Positions 7,370-13,031 of a stretch of DNA of 15,572 bases are shown here, piece by piece; the stretch's first letter is position 1; each line of letters starts with the position of its first letter. Position numbers and translations under genes: made by a program. This DNA comes from VMCP01 sp964415065 (lineage in GTDB: Bacteria > Bacteroidota > Bacteroidia > NS11-12g > UBA955). The stretch is from assembly GCA_964415065.1 (NCBI GenBank), contig CAYPYX010000053.1, positions 1-15,572 on the forward strand, written 5' to 3'. Below the pieces are notes generated by a model. The model was not told where the DNA came from. It did no database searches and saw only the letters and a list, made by a program, of their open reading frames with translations.

Positions 7370-8326
7370 TTATTTCTCTCCTAAAACAATAATTGCCTCT
7401 CCTAGACCGCGAGTCATTAGTTTTACTTCAAAGTTGAATGGGGCTGATTTGAGATGCTTTTGGAGCCCTTTTGCAAATTGCCTAGCATCTACGGGGTTGT
7501 TGTTTGAATCAAACAAAGGAATTCGGACTTGTTCAAATCGAATGACGTTTTCAGTTGCGTCGCTCATGTTGAACCGGCCTTTAACCGTATTTTTTTGCAT
7601 CCAATCATTTATGTGATCTGTAATTTCGGTGCCTTCTATTTCTGTCTCTAAATCTTTATCCCAACTATTCCATTTTTTTACTGTCAATCTCACTTCTCTG
7701 CCATTAATAATCATATCATCAAAATGAAGTTGAATCTGATTGGTGAATAAATCAATATTTTCATTTACTGCGCTTTGCAGCAAAATTGGTAATGGGTCGC
7801 TGCTATTGGCAGTTTTGTTTCCAGTAGACGATGCAATTCTCTTGCTTGTATATGCATCAAATGCTTCTATAGTAAATGAAAGAATTTTACCTGACTCAGT
7901 TTTAGAAACTTTCCACCATATTTGAATAATAATATCTGATTTTGACTTGTTTTTCAGTTTATCTAGGGGACTTTCAGTTAGAGACGACGAAGTTGTTTTA
8001 CTTGTACTCATATTGTCCTCAGCCGTTCTTGCCTCAATGGCTTTGAGCTCTTGTTCGGCATCTTTCAAAGGAAAGCCGCGGTCTATCATTAAAGATCCAA
8101 TTTTGCTTATGACTTGTCCAATTTCAGTATCTTCTTGGAATACCTGTTTGTAGTTCGGTACTTTTTGTTTTGTGCCCTGATTGTCGAACTCCGTCATGAA
8201 ATATCTTTGTTCGCACCAATTATCGCTTGGCAGAATCATTAATGTAGGTTTCTTGGCTTGGGCATTCAAGAAGTTGCATAATACCAGCGCATAGAGTGCT
8301 GTGAGTATTTGGGGAATTCTATTCAT
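7370..8326 (-). CDS. DUF6175 family secreted protein
   Basis: This 318-residue protein matches the family I know as DUF6175, found widely in Bacteroidota. It has a signal peptide with likely cleavage after NAQA (residue 24). Landmarks are KKPTLMILPSDNWC (25-38), EFDNQGTKQKVPNY, a helical region with GSLMIDRGFPLKDAEQELKA, ESPLDKLKNKSKSDIIIQIWWKV in the middle, VRIPLFDSNNNPVDARQFA near 266-284 and the C-terminal GLGEAIIVLGEK (307-318). It is probably periplasmic or outer-membrane-associated. The alternating domains resemble those of secretion or LpoB/CsgG-like accessory proteins, but no biochemical role is known to me. It lies 1 base after 8328-8792 and 4 bases before 6343-7365, the core of the operon. 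Family call fairly firm; function unknown. Confidence 0.85.
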   Translation of the reverse strand: MNRIPQILTALYALVLCNFLNAQAKKPTLMILPSDNWCEQRYFMTEFDNQGTKQKVPNYKQVFQEDTEIGQVISKIGSLMIDRGFPLKDAEQELKAIEARTAEDNMSTSKTTSSSLTESPLDKLKNKSKSDIIIQIWWKVSKTESGKILSFTIEAFDAYTSKRIASSTGNKTANSSDPLPILLQSAVNENIDLFTNQIQLHFDDMIINGREVRLTVKKWNSWDKDLETEIEGTEITDHINDWMQKNTVKGRFNMSDATENVIRFEQVRIPLFDSNNNPVDARQFAKGLQKHLKSAPFNFEVKLMTRGLGEAIIVLGEK

Positions 8327-8327
8327 T

Positions 8328-8792
8328 TTAAAATCCTTTCGTAAGAGGTTGTGTTATTTTTTGTTCTTCTAAGTATTTTCGCAATTCGTTTTTAGATATT
8401 GTAACTTGGTATACTATCCAATGTTTATTGCCCAGTTTTTGTGGGATGATGGTGCTTCTCGTTGAATTGCGCGCAAAATTTAAATAAGCACCCGATTTTG
8501 AAAAGAATCCTTTTTCAATTTTCTGGAAGGCACGACGTTCTTCGTCATTACGAAGTAGCGCGGGTTGATTTGTACAATTGTTCGTATTCGAAATGCCAGA
8601 ATAAAGTATGCAATGAACAGCATTTATTTGGGCCTGTTGCAATTTGTACTTTGAGCCTTTTATGGGATCCCAAATATTGAGTATTATACTGCCATCGTTT
8701 TCAATTGAGATACATTCAATTTGATAATTGGTTGTTTTTGTTACGAATGAAACAAAACTAACACTAACTAAAAGTACAATGAATGAATTCAT
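8328..8792 (-). CDS. Secreted LPP20/FlgT-like small protein, first gene of DUF6175 operon
   Basis: I choose the ATG at 8792, giving a 154-residue protein that starts with a hydrophobic signal segment (MNSFIVLLVSVSFVSFV); the longer in-frame start at 8876 would put 28 mainly basic and polar residues before it. After the signal, KYKLQQAQINAVHCILYSGI (49-68) is the Ala-rich helix of an LPP20/FlgT-like domain, then NNCTNQPALL, FFSKSGAYLNFA (97-108), and a closing strand and helix HWIVYQVTISKNELRKYLEE (124-143). I recall similar proteins ending in a KxLxxGF-type tail directly before DUF6175 genes in other Bacteroidota. The two cysteines at 61 and 73 could form a disulfide. It is the promoter-proximal gene, divergent from the XRE regulator at 9015. 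Function is unknown. Confidence 0.75.
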   Translation of the reverse strand: MNSFIVLLVSVSFVSFVTKTTNYQIECISIENDGSIILNIWDPIKGSKYKLQQAQINAVHCILYSGISNTNNCTNQPALLRNDEERRAFQKIEKGFFSKSGAYLNFARNSTRSTIIPQKLGNKHWIVYQVTISKNELRKYLEEQKITQPLTKGF

Positions 8793-8914
8793 TCTTTGTA
8801 TTTTGATGTTCTGGAAATTATTAATCCAATAGACAAATTGGCGAACCTTTAATTTAAGATTTGGAAGCAAAATCATGTGAGTAAGTTTGTTTTACACCAG
8901 AATATTTAATTGGA

Positions 8915-8944
8915 TTGTTAAGGTGTTTAGCAAATCTAATTTTG
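8915..8944 (+). promoter_or_regulatory. Candidate Bacteroidota promoter for the XRE regulator
   Basis: TAATTTTG at 8937-8944 fits the Bacteroidota -7 box TAnnTTTG. An ATTG (TTG at 8915-8917) lies exactly 19 bases upstream, the classic spacing to the -33 element. Transcription would begin near 8951, about 64 bases before the ATG at 9015. Confidence 0.45.
8931..8938 (-). promoter_or_regulatory. Candidate -7 box for the DUF6175 operon, overlapping the divergent promoter
   Basis: Read on the - strand this is TAGATTTG, an exact TAnnTTTG match. It shares its TA with the + strand box (CAAATCTAATTTTG, 8931-8944). A TTG-type -33 element is only found with a long 23-base spacer, so support is weaker than for the + strand. 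Transcription would start near 8924. Confidence 0.35.
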
Positions 8945-8959
8945 TATTGATTTGTATCC

Positions 8960-8976
8960 TACAATTAATTATTGTA
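8960..8976. promoter_or_regulatory. Candidate operator for the XRE regulator
   Basis: TACAAT and ATTGTA form a perfect 6-bp inverted repeat around TAATT. The inner ACAA and TTGT half-sites are of the kind bound by 434-type HTH repressors. It lies just past the predicted + strand start site and 38 bases before the regulator gene, a suitable place for autorepression. Confidence 0.45.
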
Positions 8977-9014
8977 TTTTAATTTCTTTGTGTATATTGC
9001 ATTATATTTAGTAA

Positions 9015-9389
9015 ATGGAAAATAACGAAAATTACGAGCGCCCCTCAACCATTCGTATAATACGAGAAACCAATGGGTTTTCTCAAGAATATGTCGCGTC
9101 AAAGCTAGAAATTACGCAACAAGCATATTCTAACATTGAGAAAAATCCAGAAAATGCTTCGTTCAAGCGTTTGAAGCAAATTTCAGATGTTCTTTCCGTG
9201 CCCGTTACAACTTTGATTGGTGAATCTGAACATTATATCCAACAAAACTTCCAACAACAGGGCGGACAAGCAGCAACCGTGATACATGTTCAAGGTATGC
9301 CCGAAAACGAACGACAACTCTACGAACGTCTGATTGCCGAACTTAAAGAAGAAATACAATTGCTCAAATCCATGTTAAATAAACAGTAA
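9015..9389 (+). CDS. XRE-family HTH transcriptional regulator
   Basis: The 124-residue protein carries an HTH_3 domain at residues ~12-68: IRIIRETNGFSQEYVASKLEITQQAYSNIEK covers helices 1-4, with the turn at EYVASKLEITQQAYSNIE, followed by FKRLKQISDVLSVPVTTLIGE. A Gln-rich linker (75-86) leads to a C-terminal coiled coil, ERQLYERLIAELKEEIQLLK (99-118), which probably drives dimerisation. This layout is typical of Bacteroidota XRE regulators. It is divergent from the secreted DUF6175 operon, with 222 bases between start codons and a dyad operator candidate at 8960-8976, so it probably controls itself and perhaps that operon; this is inference. There is no ligand-binding domain, so the inducing signal is unknown. 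A long hairpin follows 18 bases after the stop. Confidence 0.9.
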   Translation: MENNENYERPSTIRIIRETNGFSQEYVASKLEITQQAYSNIEKNPENASFKRLKQISDVLSVPVTTLIGESEHYIQQNFQQQGGQAATVIHVQGMPENERQLYERLIAELKEEIQLLKSMLNKQ

Positions 9390-9407
9390 GGAAGTTGGGG
9401 TTAATTG

Positions 9408-9458
9408 AATAGAGATTATCAAAACTTGCAATTTTTGCAAGTTTTGATAATCTCTATT
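9408..9458 (+). terminator. Perfect 24-bp hairpin after the XRE gene
   Basis: Bases 9408-9431 are exactly reverse-complementary to 9435-9458, around a TTT loop. The stem is AT-rich (AATAGAG at its base, CTTGCAA at its tip), and flanking GTTAA/TTAAC could extend it across a bulge. Position, 18 bases after the stop, suggests a transcription terminator. There is no U tract, and the stem is much longer and more perfect than usual, so a mobile palindromic repeat is an alternative. Confidence 0.6.
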
Positions 9459-9816
9459 TGACTTAACTTTATTTGAACTTTTTAACCCTGACTATTTATA
9501 GTTTTAATATTCAATTTTTAATTTTAACATTGATATAGCTTATTCCCATTAGTCCCTGAAGCAATTCAAACTAGTGGGTTTCGTTTTTTAGTGAAATACG
9601 AATTCAAATTTATTCATTGAAAAACAGATGTTTGCCCTGTTACTGAAATCTAATCGAGTTTAGATTTGCGTTTTACACAACCTTTTTTAAAAGCTGCCTA
9701 TTTTATAGTCACTTTTGCAACAAATTTCTCGACACAAACTGCTGTTCATTTTATTAAAATTCATTCCTTTATCTCAAGGCATTTTTATACCCAAACTCGC
9801 CTTTATCTGTAGTTAA
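9459..9816. other. Gene-free stretch between XRE regulator and ATPase repeats
   Basis: No reading frame of substance or RNA gene is seen in these ~360 AT-rich bases. Two small inverted repeats are visible: CCCATTAGT/ACTAGTGGG (9545-9553 with 9570-9578, one mismatch), followed by a T-rich stretch TTTCGTTTTTTA, and AATCTAA/TTAGATT (9648-9667, perfect 7 bp, 6-base loop). Neither can be assigned a role. Confidence 0.5.
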
Positions 9817-9912
9817 CATCTTAAAAATGTAAATTATAACACTTTTTGCATCTTAAAAATGTAAATTATAACACTTTTTGCATCCTAAAAGTGTAAATGA
9901 ATACACTTTTGG
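9817..9912. repeat. Three 32-bp tandem repeats with embedded dyads upstream of the ATPase
   Basis: Units 9817-9848 and 9849-9880 are identical 32-mers; 9881-9912 is a diverged third copy. The third holds a perfect 9-bp dyad AAAAGTGTA-N6-TACACTTTT (9887-9895 with 9902-9910), and the junction of units 2 and 3 gives ACACTTTT-N8-AAAAGTGT (9871-9894). The first two copies hold a slightly decayed version. The array ends 35 bases before the ATPase ATG, overlapping the expected -33 region, which fits a cooperative operator array. Confidence 0.8.
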
Positions 9913-9924
9913 TGAGTTAAGTTG

Positions 9925-9932
9925 TATTTTTG
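9925..9932 (+). promoter_or_regulatory. -7 box for the DUF4143 ATPase
   Basis: TATTTTTG is an exact TAnnTTTG match, 15 bases before the ATG at 9948. The nearest TTTG upstream (9908-9911) is only 13 bases away, within the last repeat dyad, so the -33 element is not ideal. The box overlaps the TTG codon at 9930, which argues against that codon being the start. Confidence 0.45.
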
Positions 9933-9947
9933 CTAAACAAAATTGGA

Positions 9948-11249
9948 ATGGATAGAATTGCTTATCAAAAATTACTGGACTGGAAAAATAAGTCAAATCG
10001 CTTGCCTCTGATTATTCAAGGGGCTAGACAGGTGGGTAAAACCTGGCTGATGAAAGAATTCGGTCGTTATGAATATGAGCATACGGCATATTTTAATTTT
10101 GAATCTTCGATTGAATTACAGAATGTATTTAAATCGGGTTTTAATATTTCAAGGATCATAAAATCCCTAGAAATATTAAATGGTAGTGAAATTAGACCCG
10201 ATAATACCTTGATCATTTTTGATGAGATTCAGTCTTGTCCTGAGGCCATAACTTCATTGAAGTATTTCCAAGAAAACGCACCCAATTTTCACGTATTTGC
10301 AGCTGGATCTTTATTGGGAGTAGCTATGCATCATGGAGTTTCATTTCCCGTTGGGAAAGTTGAATTATTTACCCTATATCCCTTAACATTTCATGAATAT
10401 TTGCATGCCATCAATGAAAAAGCTTTGTTGTTGGCAATAATCCAAAATGATCATGAAATTCTGAAGTCTTTTCATGGTATATTAACTGAACATTTTAAAA
10501 AATACCTCTATGTAGGAGGGATGCCTGCGGTCGTTAGTAAATTTGCTAATAACTCTGACCTGCTGTCTGTTAGAGAATTACAATTGCAAATTTTAGCATC
10601 GTATGAAAATGACTTCTCAAAACACGCGCCTATTTCCCAACTTCCGAGAATTAGAATGATTTGGCAATCCATTGTCAGTCAACTGGCTAAAGAGAATTCA
10701 AAATTTATTTATAGTTTGATACGAAAGGGTAGTCGTGCAAAAGAGTTTGAATTGGCCATTGAGTGGCTCTCTAACGCAGGACTCATTCATAAAGTCAATC
10801 GAATTAATAAATCGGGAATGCCTATCACCGCGTACGCTGATTGGAATGACTTTAAATTGTATTTACACGATGTTGGATTACTTGGAGCATTGGCTAATTT
10901 ACCGTTGAACGTAATTCTTGAAGGAAATCATGTATTTGAAGAATTTAAAGGAGTTTTATCTGAGCAATTCATTTGTCAGCAAATAGTTTCTCAAAACTTG
11001 CAGCCGTTTTATTGGTCGCCCGATGACGGAAGATCAGAAGTAGATTTTGTAATCCAAAAATTGGATCAAATCATTCCTATTGAAGTGAAATCCTCCGAAA
11101 ATTTAAAGTCGCGAAGTTTAAGAGTCTATTACGATAAATACCTTCCAAAAGAGTGTATACGAACCTCTCTTTCACCCTATATTCTTCAAGATTGGATGAA
11201 AAATATACCCATGTATTCCTTTCAACAATGGGTAATTAGCAATCCCTAG
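9948..11249 (+). CDS. AAA ATPase with DUF4143 / PD-(D/E)XK-like C-terminus
   Basis: The 433-residue protein is a typical AAA_14 plus DUF4143 ATPase. Walker A is GARQVGKT (residues 25-32), Walker B LIIFDEIQ (88-95), and VFAAGSLLG (116-124) is the sensor strand. YVGGMPAVV marks the start of the helical DUF4143 half. EVDFVIQ and IPIEVKSSE near the C-terminus (D366, E379, K381) have the D...E-x-K pattern of restriction-type nuclease folds. I start at ATG 9948 rather than TTG 9930, since the family begins close to MxRxxYxxLxxWK and the -7 box covers the TTG. These proteins are often multicopy in Bacteroidota and archaea; their role is not settled, with defence, DNA-related and toxin-like ideas all unproven. 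It stands alone, preceded by 32-bp tandem repeats. Family call firm; role unknown. Confidence 0.92.
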   Translation: MDRIAYQKLLDWKNKSNRLPLIIQGARQVGKTWLMKEFGRYEYEHTAYFNFESSIELQNVFKSGFNISRIIKSLEILNGSEIRPDNTLIIFDEIQSCPEAITSLKYFQENAPNFHVFAAGSLLGVAMHHGVSFPVGKVELFTLYPLTFHEYLHAINEKALLLAIIQNDHEILKSFHGILTEHFKKYLYVGGMPAVVSKFANNSDLLSVRELQLQILASYENDFSKHAPISQLPRIRMIWQSIVSQLAKENSKFIYSLIRKGSRAKEFELAIEWLSNAGLIHKVNRINKSGMPITAYADWNDFKLYLHDVGLLGALANLPLNVILEGNHVFEEFKGVLSEQFICQQIVSQNLQPFYWSPDDGRSEVDFVIQKLDQIIPIEVKSSENLKSRSLRVYYDKYLPKECIRTSLSPYILQDWMKNIPMYSFQQWVISNP

Positions 11250-11298
11250 GAACAGAAGTATGGTGTAGTTATAATCAGGATATTTAGTTTGTTGGTAT

Positions 11299-11679
11299 TT
11301 ACTTCAAGGGCCTCACTTTCAGTTCTCCCGTCATCCGCTGTGTTAGCATGGTAACGATTCTTCGGGAAAGCTCGTTATTGTTTTCAGTGTAAAATGTTAA
11401 CTCATCTACAGTCATCAATCCCAAAACCATCCCAATAAGTACATTGCGGGTAATAATGTCCTTCTGGAAACGCAATTTAATCAAGTTTTCTTGGTCTTTC
11501 TTTGATTTGGTGACCTCCAGTTCCGCAATTTGAGATTCGAAATAAAGTAGAATGGCATCATGTTGATATTTTAAAATCGGACGAAGGCAATTGTTCTGAA
11601 ATTGCTCAATTTCGAGGGAGTTTCGCTCGGTATCTAAGGGGATTTCGCTTCGTAGCGCGTGTAATTGTTCAGATCGCAT
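11299..11679 (-). CDS. Conserved small protein of a family often labelled 'glyoxalase' in flavobacteria
   Basis: The 126-residue, mostly helical protein has no signal peptide. The pattern EQFQNNCLRPILKYQHDAIL (25-44), then an amphipathic helix LLYFESQIA, FQKDIITRNVLIGMVLGLMT (71-90), DELTFYTEN (92-100) and a closing ELSRRIVTMLTQRM (103-116), matches a small family I recall from Flavobacteriia databases under the name glyoxalase. Nothing in it resembles the metal-binding glyoxalase I or vicinal-oxygen-chelate motifs, so that name is likely a misannotation. No catalytic residues stand out. It is convergent with the ATPase (49 bases between stops) and divergent from the histone-deacetylase-like gene, with 142 bases between. 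A TTTAGT-TT-ACTAAA palindrome (11737-11750) lies in that gap. Function is unknown. Confidence 0.75.
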   Translation of the reverse strand: MRSEQLHALRSEIPLDTERNSLEIEQFQNNCLRPILKYQHDAILLYFESQIAELEVTKSKKDQENLIKLRFQKDIITRNVLIGMVLGLMTVDELTFYTENNNELSRRIVTMLTQRMTGELKVRPLK

Positions 11680-11821
11680 GATAAATTGTAAAATTACAAA
11701 ACTTTAGCACAGCAAAAGAGTTATATTTTGGACTGATTTAGTTTACTAAATTCAACACTGTTCTTATGAAGCCCATTTTATTTCCCAGGTCCTTGATTGA
11801 TTTCCTTGATATTTGATTTTC

Positions 11822-12721
11822 ATGATTAAAATTGCTTTCGATCCCATTTATGCACACCCATTGCCGGAAAATCATCGTTTCCCTATGCAGAAATATGAGC
11901 TCATTCCGGAACAACTTATGTATGAAGGAACGTTTGCTCAGGAGAATTTTTTCTCTCCCCAGCCTTGTTCTCAAGAGATAATCCTCAATACCCACGATGC
12001 TGCGTATTACGAAAAGTTGATTCTACAGCAGCTCAGCTATAAGGAGCAGCGAGCCATCGGCTTCCCCCAGTCCCCCAAACTCATCCAACGAGAATTAATT
12101 ATTACCCAAGGTACCCTAGATGCCTGCTCTTTTGCTTTAGAAACGGGTGTTTCGCTGAATGTGGCGGGTGGGACACATCATGCATTTGCCGATCGGGGAG
12201 AAGGTTTTTGCTTGCTTAACGATATGGCAACAGCCGCCAATTGGTTGATTAGGAATAAAATAGTTCGAAAAATTCTCATCATCGATCTGGATGTGCATCA
12301 GGGTAATGGTACTGCAAAAATTATGGAAAAAGAACCGCGAGTTTTTACATTTAGCATGCATGGAGCTTCAAATTATCCATCGAGAAAGGAAAATTCGGAT
12401 TTGGATATTGGACTCAAGGATGGAATTTCGGGACCAGAATATTTATCTATTCTTGCGGAAACTTTGCCTGGATTGATTCATCGGGAAAAGCCGGATTTCG
12501 CCTTTTATCTGGCAGGAGTGGATATTTTAGAAACGGATAAATTAGGCAAGTTGGGTGTGAGTTTGGACGATTGTAAGCGTCGCGATGAATACGTATTCAC
12601 CCAACTCAAGAGGTATGGAATTCCAGTTGTTGTGGCGCTTGGCGGGGGATATTCTCCCAGTATTAAACACATCGTGGAAGCCCATTGCAATACATTCAGA
12701 CTCGCAGCCAGTTTGTATTGA
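11822..12721 (+). CDS. Histone-deacetylase-like zinc amidohydrolase
   Basis: The 299-residue protein belongs to the arginase/deacetylase superfamily that includes AcuC, acetylpolyamine amidohydrolases and class II-like bacterial HDACs. Visible active-site elements are GGTHHAF (116-122) with the paired catalytic histidines 119-120, GEGFCLLND (126-134), DLDVHQGNGT (155-164) with zinc ligands D157 and H159, D234 in AGVDIL as third zinc ligand, and GGGY (274-277) with the transition-state Tyr 277. All key residues are present, so it should be active. It would remove acetyl or related acyl groups from a lysine or polyamine; which one is unknown. I start at ATG 11822 (MIKIAFDPIYAHPLP) instead of TTG 11813, because the family begins with this strand. 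It is a single gene followed at once by a 24-bp repeat array. Confidence 0.92.
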   Translation: MIKIAFDPIYAHPLPENHRFPMQKYELIPEQLMYEGTFAQENFFSPQPCSQEIILNTHDAAYYEKLILQQLSYKEQRAIGFPQSPKLIQRELIITQGTLDACSFALETGVSLNVAGGTHHAFADRGEGFCLLNDMATAANWLIRNKIVRKILIIDLDVHQGNGTAKIMEKEPRVFTFSMHGASNYPSRKENSDLDIGLKDGISGPEYLSILAETLPGLIHREKPDFAFYLAGVDILETDKLGKLGVSLDDCKRRDEYVFTQLKRYGIPVVVALGGGYSPSIKHIVEAHCNTFRLAASLY

Positions 12722-12844
12722 TAGCGCCAATGATGATTGTTTTTTTACGGCCACGATGATTGATGGATTTACAGCTACGATGATTGGTTGATTTAGCGCC
12801 AATGATGATTGGTTTTTACGGCCACGATGGTTGGTGGATTTTTT
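12722..12844. repeat. 24-bp minisatellite directly after the deacetylase stop
   Basis: Five imperfect copies of a 23-27-base unit follow each other (starts near 12722, 12747, 12771, 12795, 12818), each with a core like GCCACGATGATTG or GCCAATGATGATTG and a T-rich end. A higher-order period of about 72 bases is visible: 12722 onward resembles 12794 onward. The array begins at the first base after the TGA. No real coding frame is apparent through it. Confidence 0.75.
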
Positions 12845-12945
12845 AACAACCAGAGAAACCAATTGGCTTTTGAATTGAAACATTGGAGCTTGAATATGGT
12901 CAAATTGTCGGAATTTTTATGAATTTCGTCAATTTGGAGTCACCA

Positions 12946-12984
12946 GAAAAAAGTAAGGCCCCCTGCTCAATGGCAGAAGGCCTT
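12946..12984 (-). terminator. Rho-independent terminator of isocitrate dehydrogenase
   Basis: On the - strand, AAGGCC pairs with GGCCTT (12979-12984 with 12955-12960), followed inward by a 2-base mismatch and CTGC/GCAG, then ACTTTTTT (run at 12947-12952). It lies about 50 bases after the icd stop. Structure and U tract are convincing. The interval 12845-12945 before it shows only an imperfect CAAATTG/CAATTTG hairpin (12901-12936). Confidence 0.85.
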
Positions 12985-13031
12985 TCCAGATGCCCATTTT
13001 GAAGAGGTGCATCCGCTTAATTATCTAGAGT

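Noticed and set aside
9817..9912. CRISPR array
   Set aside because: The 32-bp units are directly abutting with no unique spacers, and no cas genes are near.
11737..11750. TTTAGT-TT-ACTAAA palindrome as an operator for the deacetylase
   Set aside because: Short AT-rich palindromes are expected by chance here, no regulator is adjacent, and no promoter box could be aligned to it.
11738..11995. 85-residue - strand frame overlapping the deacetylase start
   Set aside because: It is antisense to the well-supported N-terminus of the deacetylase and has no recognisable features.
12542..12883. 113-residue - strand reading frame with repeated NQPIIVAVN-like units
   Set aside because: It is the reverse reading of the 24-bp minisatellite and the end of the deacetylase gene. 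The repetition comes from the DNA repeat, and there is no start context or protein family support.
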